A stretch of DNA of 64,000 nucleotides from Flavobacteriales bacterium (GTDB lineage Bacteria; Bacteroidota; Bacteroidia; Flavobacteriales_F; PHOS-HE28): the NCBI GenBank assembly GCA_016713875.1, contig JADJOI010000003.1, forward strand, positions 2,232,001 to 2,296,000. Direction: 5' to 3'. Under the pieces are notes generated by a model. That model was given only the letters and a program-made list of their open reading frames with translations, ran no database searches and was not told the DNA's origin. Below are positions 57,011 to 64,000 of this stretch, in pieces; the stretch's first letter is position 1; each line of letters starts with the position of its first letter. Made by a program: the position numbers and the translations under genes.

Positions 57011-58345
57011 ATGAAAAAGTTACTCACGTCGTCCTGTGTTCTGATCGCCGGTGCCGTCCTCGGGCAGGCCCGGTTGGTGATCAACAACAACGCCTACGTG
57101 GTCTTCGACCCGAACACGCCGGCGGCGCAATCCACCTATCTGGTGGTGGACAATCCGAACGCCAACGCCATCACGGTGGCGGGCACCGGAGCGAACATCG
57201 TCTCGGAGCGTGAGCGCAACTTCATCCGATGGTCCATCGGAACCAGTACGGGTGCCTACTCCATCCCCTTCACCAACCCCGGCAACGTGAAAATGCCGCT
57301 GACCTATACGGTCCTTGCGGCCGGTAGTGCAGGTGGGTCCGTGTTGTTCTCCACCTATAACTACGATGGCACCGACGCGGCTGTGCCTTTGGCCAACCGC
57401 TGGAACAACGCGCTGTATCAGCCCTCGGACGTCACGCATATGAACAACTGGGATACCGGGAACAACCTGACGCCGGGCGCGACGAACGAGTCCGGTCATG
57501 TGGTGGACCGTTTCTGGATCATCGATACCGAGGCATCCGGCTTCGCCTATGTCAACAAGCCGGATGCGTCCATCGTGTTCCAGTACGATGCAGCGGAGAT
57601 CACGGCAGGCAACACCATCGGCGTCGGCAACCAGCTCATCGCGCAACGATTCAACTCGGGCACCAACAAATGGGGTGACTATCTGCCCACCTGCGTGTGG
57701 AACACGGCTCCTTACTCGGTGGCCGTTCCGGCTGCGGGCGTCATCGCCGACGCTGACTTCTTCCGCTCGTGGACACTTTCAGACATCGGCAACCCGCTGC
57801 CTGTCGAGCTGGTGGATTTCAAGGGTGCGTGCGAGGACGGTCAGGTGCTGTTGAACTGGACCACCGCATCGGAGCGTGACAACGATTATTTCGTGGTGGA
57901 GAAGTCCCTGAACAACATCGAGTGGATGATGATCGGGCAGGTGGATGGAGTGGGCAACAGCGTGAGCACCACGAATTATTCGTACGTCGACCCGAACCCG
58001 ACCACGATGGCCTATTATCGACTGATCCAGACCGACCTGGACCGCACGACGACCATCAGCAAGGTGATCGCGGCCGGGTGCGGCATGGGCACGGGCATCG
58101 AGATCGTGAACGCGTTCGATGCAGGTGACGTGATGGTGGTGACCGTAAGCAGTTCCTTGGATGATGTCTACGACCTGACCCTTCTGGATGCGCAAGGGAA
58201 GGTGATGACCACGCAACCCCGCGCCGCGATCGCGAACGGGATCACCCAGCTAGTGGTTCCTACGGAGTCCATTGCGACCGGCATCTATGTGGTGCAGTTG
58301 GAGAACTCCGGCAACCGCATGAGCCGTCGTGTGCACCTCCAGTAA
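57011..58345 (+). CDS. Secreted protein with T9SS C-terminal sorting domain
   Basis: The 444-residue protein has a short signal (KKLLTSSCVLIAGAVLGQ), a body rich in Gly, Asn and Thr with a segment resembling the region before such sorting signals (PLPVELVDFKG and VLLNWTTASERDNDYFVVEK), and a C-terminal domain typical of T9SS cargo (LTLLDAQGKVM, ATGIYVVQLE, ending MSRRVHLQ). An ATG one codon upstream is equally possible. Its biological role is not evident. Confidence 0.82.
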   Translation: MKKLLTSSCVLIAGAVLGQARLVINNNAYVVFDPNTPAAQSTYLVVDNPNANAITVAGTGANIVSERERNFIRWSIGTSTGAYSIPFTNPGNVKMPLTYTVLAAGSAGGSVLFSTYNYDGTDAAVPLANRWNNALYQPSDVTHMNNWDTGNNLTPGATNESGHVVDRFWIIDTEASGFAYVNKPDASIVFQYDAAEITAGNTIGVGNQLIAQRFNSGTNKWGDYLPTCVWNTAPYSVAVPAAGVIADADFFRSWTLSDIGNPLPVELVDFKGACEDGQVLLNWTTASERDNDYFVVEKSLNNIEWMMIGQVDGVGNSVSTTNYSYVDPNPTTMAYYRLIQTDLDRTTTISKVIAAGCGMGTGIEIVNAFDAGDVMVVTVSSSLDDVYDLTLLDAQGKVMTTQPRAAIANGITQLVVPTESIATGIYVVQLENSGNRMSRRVHLQ

Positions 58346-58367
58346 GTGCTCCGGTCTACCTAGCACG

Positions 58368-58391
58368 AAAAGGCGCCTCCGGGCGCCTTTT
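58368..58391. terminator. Bidirectional terminator
   Basis: AAAAGGCGCC and GGCGCCTTTT form a 10-bp stem with a four-base loop and A/T tails in both directions, between two convergent genes. Confidence 0.85.
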
Positions 58392-58392
58392 C

Positions 58393-60051
58393 TCATTCCC
58401 GACGGCGTGCGGACGGAACACCCCAGGGCAGAAAGGCGGCCAACAGGGCAGTCGCACCGGCCAACAGGGACGCCCACCGCACCACTTCGCCCAGGGCCAC
58501 GAACGGCGAACGAGCGCCGTTCAGGAGCACGGTGCTGCGGATCACGGCTTCCTGCCACCAGGCCGTGGGTTGGTGGATGATACCCCGTTGGTCGACGAAG
58601 CAACTGACGCCTGTATTCGCCGAACGAGCGATGGCGCGACGGCATTCGATCGCCCGAAGGCTCGCGTAGGTCAGGTGCTGTCGGTATCCGTAGCTATCTC
58701 CCCACCACCCATCGTTGGTGATGATCGCAATGAGGTCGGCCCCGTTGCGCACGTAATCGGCCACGTAGTCACCGAAGACGGATTCATAGCAGATCACCGG
58801 GGCCGCTCCGTACCGGCCGTCGGCTGGGCGGAACACGGTGCGCTCCTCCTGTTGGGCGAGGCTTCCGGTGGTGCCCCCCATATCGATGGAGAGGGCTTCC
58901 AGCCCGCCCAGCAACGCCTCGAAAGGAAGCTGCTCCACCCCAGCCACGAGCTTGCTCTTGCGGTAGGCGGCAGCGGGTTCGCCAGGCGCCACATACAAGG
59001 CGGCGTTGGCCGCATCATAAAACCGGTCGATACCACCAATGGGGCGGGAGCTCACCGTGCGTTCGTTCCTGTCGAGCAGGCGGGAGCTGGACATACCGGC
59101 CAGTACGGCGCACTGTGGATGGCGCTTCTGCCAAGCACGGATGCTACGCACGCTCCCCGAGGCCTCCAGGTCATTCTCCCAAAGGCCTTCGAGCTCCAGC
59201 TCGCCGCCATCGGTGATGAACACGCGCGATGCTTCCTGCAGTGCGGTCTCCGGTAGCAGCAGCAAACGTGTGCTGTCGGTCATCCTGGGTTCGGCCAGCT
59301 CGAGCATGCCTTCCAACTGCATCAACGGATCGATGCCGCCGAACTTCTCCGAATAGGGATCGATGTTCGGCTGAACGATCAACACCTCCAGAGGGACACC
59401 GCGCTCCTCGTAGGTGGTGAAGCGCGCCCAGGAGAGCAGCACGGGCAGGGTCATCACCAGCAAAGGGGCCCATGCCGCCCGGGCCCGACCACCGGAGAGG
59501 AACCAGCGCAGTACGAGCAGGTTGGTCAGGAGCACCCACACCGATCCACCCAGGTGTCCGGTGAGCTCGTACCACTGCACCCATTGCGGTCGTGCGGCGA
59601 ACCCATTGCCCAGCGTCAGCCAGGGCCATTGCAGGTCCCAACGCATGTGCAGGACCTCCCAGGCCATCCACCACCCAGCAAAGGCGGCCCAGCCCGTCCA
59701 TCGGCCGTACCGGCGTCTCACCCGTCGGCCGATCGCGAAGGGGATGAGCTGCAGACCGGCGTTGGCGAGCATCACGCCTAGGCCCAGCAGCACGCGGGTG
59801 CCCCAGCTTTCCTGCACCTGACCGAGCCACGAGGTGGTCACCAGGTTCCAGAGCGCGAGCCCGACGAAAAGCATCCAACCGGTGCCGTGCCGGGCGCATG
59901 GCTCACCTGGAGGGCAGCGCAGTTCCACCACCAGCATGAAAGGCACAAGGCCCACGAACAGGAGGGGTGAGAGGCTTCCTGAAGCGGGCCACGCCACAGT
60001 GAGCAGGACGCCGCCCAGCAGGGCCAGGCACAGATGGGTGAGGTCGCGCAC
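58393..60051 (-). CDS. lnt: Apolipoprotein N-acyltransferase
   Basis: Lnt adds the third acyl chain to lipoproteins at the inner membrane. The 552-residue protein has N-terminal membrane helices (to about residue 210) and a nitrilase-like periplasmic domain with the catalytic triad in LLLPETALQE (Glu), YRKSKLVAGVEQLPF (Lys) and PVICYESVFGDY (Cys). The start is a GTG at 60051, supported by a -7-like box close upstream. The many lipoproteins in this window would be substrates. Confidence 0.95.
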   Translation of the reverse strand: MRDLTHLCLALLGGVLLTVAWPASGSLSPLLFVGLVPFMLVVELRCPPGEPCARHGTGWMLFVGLALWNLVTTSWLGQVQESWGTRVLLGLGVMLANAGLQLIPFAIGRRVRRRYGRWTGWAAFAGWWMAWEVLHMRWDLQWPWLTLGNGFAARPQWVQWYELTGHLGGSVWVLLTNLLVLRWFLSGGRARAAWAPLLVMTLPVLLSWARFTTYEERGVPLEVLIVQPNIDPYSEKFGGIDPLMQLEGMLELAEPRMTDSTRLLLLPETALQEASRVFITDGGELELEGLWENDLEASGSVRSIRAWQKRHPQCAVLAGMSSSRLLDRNERTVSSRPIGGIDRFYDAANAALYVAPGEPAAAYRKSKLVAGVEQLPFEALLGGLEALSIDMGGTTGSLAQQEERTVFRPADGRYGAAPVICYESVFGDYVADYVRNGADLIAIITNDGWWGDSYGYRQHLTYASLRAIECRRAIARSANTGVSCFVDQRGIIHQPTAWWQEAVIRSTVLLNGARSPFVALGEVVRWASLLAGATALLAAFLPWGVPSARRRE

Positions 60052-60059
60052 GATGGCGC

Positions 60060-60067
60060 CGAAGGTA
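60060..60067 (-). promoter_or_regulatory. -7-like box of lnt
   Basis: TACCTTCG on the minus strand ends eight bases before the lnt GTG, which would give a nearly leaderless transcript. Confidence 0.4.
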
Positions 60068-60074
60068 GCTGGGC

Positions 60075-63000
60075 TTAGTAGAGCAGATACATCTTGCCGA
60101 AGCCCTTCTCGATGTGAGGCGAGGCTCCCGACTCACGCCGTTCCATCTCCTCCCCGTGCAGTTGGGCGATCACACGATAGAGGTAGACCCCACGGCCAAG
60201 GCGATCGCCGAACTGGTCGGTACCGTCCCACGCGAACTCGGTGATGTTGCGGCCCACACGCACCGGCCCCAGCTCGGCGAGACCGATCTCCCGCACCACG
60301 CGTCCTGTGATCGTGAGGATCTGCACCTTGAGGTAGGTCGGCGGCTCAGTACCGGTCACTGTGAAAACGAAACGCGTGCTTGTGGTGAAGGGGTTCGGGT
60401 AGTTCAGGACATCGGTGATGGTGGGCCGGGTGATCACCTCGAACCGGATGTCGTAGTTGCGGTCGCCGGAGATGTTGCCGCTGGCGTCGTTGGCCTGCAC
60501 GGTGAGCTTGTACACGCCGTCCGCGGTGAACGTGGGCCGGTAATCGATGCGCGCGATGTTGTCGGCACCCGTGGCGGGCATGAACCGCATGACCTCCGCG
60601 CCGGCACCGTCGCGGAAGTGGATGCGGCGCACCGAGCCCGAAGGCTCCGTGAGGAACACCTTGAAGTTGACCGTATCGGACGGTTGGTCCATCAGGAGGA
60701 CGGGGTTCTCGTCATCCAACGTCACCAGGATCTCGGGACGCGCGCTCACGATATCACCGTCCAGGATGTGCACTCCGTCGAAGGTCACGTCCAGCAGCGG
60801 ATTCTCGTTGTCTTCGCTCACCGTGAAACGGAGCTGGGCGATGTTGTTGAAGTGGTACTGCTCGTACTGGTCGTAGCGCCCGGTCGCGCTGTCCACCGGG
60901 TTGGCCTCGATGATGATGGTGTTGAGGCCGCCAAGACCGTTCGTGCTGAACCGGATGGTGTCCATCAGCACGCCACCGGCCGGCAGGGGTGCGTTGCGCT
61001 TGTCATGCACGGACCGGCGCTGGCCGGAGGCGTTCACCACCCAGGCATGCATCAGCAGGCTGTCCATGTCGAAGGGGCTGATGTTGTGCACGGCCACGGC
61101 CAGCTCGGCCTGCAGCGGTTCTGCGATGCCTGCCAGGTTGCTTACGAAACCCAGCGGGGGATCGATGGCGCACTCCGGCTCCGGCGTCATCAGCAATTGC
61201 CAGCGATCGAGCTGGGAAGGCAGCGGTTCGGCGACCGAGTCGTTGAGGAGCTTGGCGCGGAGCCGCACGTAGGGGAACTGGGCCGCATGGATGCCGCTCT
61301 GGAAGACCGTCTGCGGGATGGAGTCCAGCGGGCCGCCACGCTCGAACACGAGCTGTTCGGCACCCTGCGGGGACACCCCGTACACCTGGATGTTGACGCT
61401 GTCGCGCACATCGTTCGGGAACTCGTCCCAGTAGAGCCCCTTCCACTCTGACGCGGGGCCGGCCCAGGGCGCCACGATATCACCGGCCACCCCCTGGGTG
61501 GTGATGAAGGTCGACAGGTCGATGGCCGCATTGCTGGTGGCGCCCATCACCTGGATCACCGACCCGGGATCGCCCTTGGTGCCGAAGAAGATGTAGGGCA
61601 CCGTGTCCGGAGCGCTCTGCACGTCGGTGGCGCCGATGCCGTTGAAGGCGTCGTACAGGTCCTGCCCTCCGTTGGCGTCCATGCCCGGTTTGTTGAGGCC
61701 CACATAGGTCCACATCAGGATGTGGTAGCCGGGAGGCACCTGGTTCTCCAGCAGGTCGGTGAGGCCGGCCATGTGCGAGGGTCGGGAGGGCCAGTAGGAG
61801 AAGTACTTCTGGGGCCTGCTGCTGCGCTCGCACAGACTGTCGCAGCTGTTGATGTTCCCGAATTGATGGTCGAGGTCCTGGCCGTTCCAGCAGGTCTTCC
61901 ACGGCTCGAAGGTGGCGGGGTCGATCACCGACACATGCAGCGCCCGCTCGCCACCGCAGCCCTGGCCATCCACCCACTGCAGATCGATGTAGTAGTTGCA
62001 CGTGAGCCCGCTGTTGCCCGTCACCTCGCACCGGATGCCGCGCGGGGCGTCGTTGAAGCGGAAGAGCCGCTGCGGACGGTCGTAGATCATCTGCGGGAAA
62101 CCGTCCTCCTTGAACTGGAAGAAGTGGGCCTGGCCCCAGCCCCGCCGGTCGGTGATGTGCTGGAACGAGGACTCCCGCCAGTCATAGGAGCCGTCACCAG
62201 TGCTGTCCGGCGTACAGCGCCAGAAGAACACCAGACTGTCCTGCTGGGTGTTGAGCCCGAAGATCTGCTGGGGCGTCCAGCTGACCACCCCGCCCGGCGC
62301 GTTGATCACGACCTCCTCGAACGCCGGACTGTCGTAGGTGTCCACCGTGTCGATCTGGAGCCGGTAGGCACGCATGGGCGCGAAGGGGTCGCCGGTGCTG
62401 GCCTTCAGCACGGGGTTCGCATCGGGGATGATGGCGAACTTGAACGGCTCCACGGGGAAGATCTCGCCGCTGGTGATCAGCAAGGAGGCCTGCACTGTGT
62501 TGTTGCCCAGGTCATCAACCTCATCGATCAGGTCCTGATCGATGTCCACGCGGATGTTCAAGGCGTTGAGCCCCTGCCCGCCCTCGTTCGCAAGCACCGG
62601 CAGCCTGAAGCGCACCGTGCTCCTGAGGGTGTCCGCTGAAACGGGGGCGATCATCGGCTGAAGCACCTGGTTCTCCTCCACCAACCTGCGCTCCAGCACC
62701 ACGTTGGTGGTGGCCCCGATGCCCTTGCCCAGGTTGGTCACGATCACATCCACGGTGAAGGTGTCCAGGTCGGCGGTCACGGGATCGGGCGAGATCAGCA
62801 CATCAGGCTCGCTCACCGAGAGATCGGGCAGGTCGAACGAATGCAGGACAAGGGTGGGATCCCCGTGCAGGGTGAAGGTGTGGGTGTTGTTCACGTTCAG
62901 GTACCCGCTCCCTTGCAGTTGCTGTTTCGCAGCGTAGCGCATGTGCTCCCCGATGCCGGCGCCGTGGTTCACCTTGCTGAAGCTCCGGTACCACTCCAGC

Positions 63001-64000
63001 GTGTAGAAATAAAGCAGATTGCTCAGGCCGATGTCCACCGAGGCCATGAAGGCGATGGCGCCCGCATTGGGCACCAGCACGTTCTTCTCACTGGCGCTTT
63101 CGGAAGGGGCCAGGTGCACATTGCCCGCATAGCACGAGTTGCCGATGATGGCCGGGTACTTGCCCCCCCAGTTGTAGTTCACCGGGTTGTCGATGGTGAT
63201 ATCGAATCCACCCCCCGAGGCGTGCGCGAAGAAGGTCATCAGGGTCACGCCTTCATCCTCGATCAGGTGCTTCACGCTGTCGGCGGAGGCCTGCCCATAG
63301 ACGCCCGGTGTGTTCTTGTTGAACTGGGTGACCTTGCCGATGAAGTTGGTGTCCTCGGCGAGAAGCTCATATTGATGCAGGTAACTGTCGAACGCGTCAA
63401 ACTCCGAGTCTGCGAAGCCGCCGCGGAAGTGGAGGATGTTCTTCATCCAGGGCTCGGGTTCGTCCCAGCTCTCGAACTGCTCCACCTTGGCCCGGTACAG
63501 GTCCACATCGGCCGGTGTGCGCGCCGCCAGGCGGCCCACCGGGATCACCATATCCGCGGGATCGCCGTTCAGGCCGAGGGTGAAGCACATGTCGCTGGGC
63601 GGGAAGCCGAGCGTGGGCACCAGGCAGGAGGGGTATACCGACGGATCGTCGCGGTGCCCGTTGAGGCCGTTGATGGAGGGCGCCAGCACGGACTTGCCCA
63701 CCAGGAACAGCGCCCGTGGGTCGGTGTCCCATTGGTCGAGCGTGAACTTGGCGAAGCGGCGGATGGCCAGGGGATGCTTGGGCACACCGCCCCCGAACTG
63801 GTCGTACAGCTCATCCACGTCCACCACCACCGCGTTGTAGGGGTTGGTCGGGCTGGTGGCCCGGGTCATGGCGTACTGCTCCGCGGCGGTGCGCAACGAG
63901 GCGTGGGTGATGATGAGCATGGCCGAGTCCTGCTGGGCCTGCACGAGGTCCGTGAACTGGCCGGTGGCCGTCACGGGGCGCAGGCCCGTAGGCGCCGTGA
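60075..64000 (-). CDS. Large C25-peptidase-family T9SS protein, C-terminal part (runs off the right edge)
   Basis: The frame is open from the window edge to the stop at 60075 (more than 1300 residues). It has a gingipain-like (C25) domain with the likely catalytic histidine in TFFAHASGGG and cysteine in IIGNSCYAG, 30 residues apart. About 900 residues of beta-rich, Ig-like domains follow, including CARDB-like stretches (LSVSEPDVLISPDP), then NYPNPFTT and a sorting domain (GRGVYLYRVIAQ). It is a secreted peptidase or adhesin-like relative of PorU rather than PorU itself, which is present at 10813. Confidence 0.85.
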   Translation of the reverse strand, partial: TAPTGLRPVTATGQFTDLVQAQQDSAMLIITHASLRTAAEQYAMTRATSPTNPYNAVVVDVDELYDQFGGGVPKHPLAIRRFAKFTLDQWDTDPRALFLVGKSVLAPSINGLNGHRDDPSVYPSCLVPTLGFPPSDMCFTLGLNGDPADMVIPVGRLAARTPADVDLYRAKVEQFESWDEPEPWMKNILHFRGGFADSEFDAFDSYLHQYELLAEDTNFIGKVTQFNKNTPGVYGQASADSVKHLIEDEGVTLMTFFAHASGGGFDITIDNPVNYNWGGKYPAIIGNSCYAGNVHLAPSESASEKNVLVPNAGAIAFMASVDIGLSNLLYFYTLEWYRSFSKVNHGAGIGEHMRYAAKQQLQGSGYLNVNNTHTFTLHGDPTLVLHSFDLPDLSVSEPDVLISPDPVTADLDTFTVDVIVTNLGKGIGATTNVVLERRLVEENQVLQPMIAPVSADTLRSTVRFRLPVLANEGGQGLNALNIRVDIDQDLIDEVDDLGNNTVQASLLITSGEIFPVEPFKFAIIPDANPVLKASTGDPFAPMRAYRLQIDTVDTYDSPAFEEVVINAPGGVVSWTPQQIFGLNTQQDSLVFFWRCTPDSTGDGSYDWRESSFQHITDRRGWGQAHFFQFKEDGFPQMIYDRPQRLFRFNDAPRGIRCEVTGNSGLTCNYYIDLQWVDGQGCGGERALHVSVIDPATFEPWKTCWNGQDLDHQFGNINSCDSLCERSSRPQKYFSYWPSRPSHMAGLTDLLENQVPPGYHILMWTYVGLNKPGMDANGGQDLYDAFNGIGATDVQSAPDTVPYIFFGTKGDPGSVIQVMGATSNAAIDLSTFITTQGVAGDIVAPWAGPASEWKGLYWDEFPNDVRDSVNIQVYGVSPQGAEQLVFERGGPLDSIPQTVFQSGIHAAQFPYVRLRAKLLNDSVAEPLPSQLDRWQLLMTPEPECAIDPPLGFVSNLAGIAEPLQAELAVAVHNISPFDMDSLLMHAWVVNASGQRRSVHDKRNAPLPAGGVLMDTIRFSTNGLGGLNTIIIEANPVDSATGRYDQYEQYHFNNIAQLRFTVSEDNENPLLDVTFDGVHILDGDIVSARPEILVTLDDENPVLLMDQPSDTVNFKVFLTEPSGSVRRIHFRDGAGAEVMRFMPATGADNIARIDYRPTFTADGVYKLTVQANDASGNISGDRNYDIRFEVITRPTITDVLNYPNPFTTSTRFVFTVTGTEPPTYLKVQILTITGRVVREIGLAELGPVRVGRNITEFAWDGTDQFGDRLGRGVYLYRVIAQLHGEEMERRESGASPHIEKGFGKMYLLY

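Overview
The window is a high-GC chromosomal segment from a member of the Bacteroidota, most likely Flavobacteriales-like. The evidence is a type IX secretion (T9SS) locus in the order porV-porU-gldJ, C-terminal T9SS sorting domains on secreted proteins, a fused ccoNO gene for cbb3 oxidase, and Bacteroidota-type -7 promoter boxes (TAnnTTTG, often TAnnTTCG) in front of many genes. No phage, transposase, CRISPR array or classical defence island is visible. Most genes are housekeeping and tightly packed, often with ATGA or TGATG overlaps.

Layout. 1-107: start of a lipoprotein gene leaving the window. 317-1546: kelch-repeat T9SS cargo. 1658-8837: rhomboid protease, two lipoproteins, pyruvate dehydrogenase E1-alpha and E2, cytidine deaminase, and a VTC/DUF4956 pair. 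8999-19267: ispF, porV, porU, a porP/sprF-like gene, gldJ and murF. 19264-26509: acyl-CoA dehydrogenase, anmK, an amino-acid dehydrogenase, exbB-exbD-exbD-tonB and folC. 26566-27299: two valine tRNA genes embedded in tandem tRNA-like units that have lost their anticodons. 27603-33642: an ECF sigma factor followed by a carotenoid/photolyase operon (crtI, crtB, idi, photolyase, a 53-residue unknown, SRPBCC, crtZ). 33588-42299: cbb3 oxidase structural and assembly genes on the minus strand. 42443-50689: methyltransferase, cobalamin adenosyltransferase, DUF2795 protein, secA, TonB-like protein, comM/yifB and a gmhA-type isomerase. 50888-60051: DsbD system, small conserved protein, tilS, pabB, T9SS cargo and lnt. 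60075-64000: the C-terminal part of a large C25-peptidase T9SS protein.

How the genes work together. PorV and PorU are the outer-membrane attachment complex that processes T9SS cargo. GldJ and PorP/SprF-type proteins belong to the same machinery or its gliding branch, and at least three cargo proteins are encoded here. ExbB/ExbD/TonB energise outer-membrane transport. The cco cluster builds a high-affinity oxidase, with CcoI, CcoG, CcoH and CcoS as copper and assembly factors. The sigma-crt-photolyase operon looks like a light or photo-oxidative stress module that makes a hydroxylated carotenoid and repairs UV damage; lycopene cyclase is not in this window.

The most unusual items are five tRNA-like units from two valine tRNAs whose anticodon arms are replaced by the same 7-bp stem, a pair of about 164-bp intergenic inverted-repeat elements that begin at stop codons, and copies of the pdhC 3' end flanking neighbouring genes. 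All calls come from reading the sequence; no database search was run.
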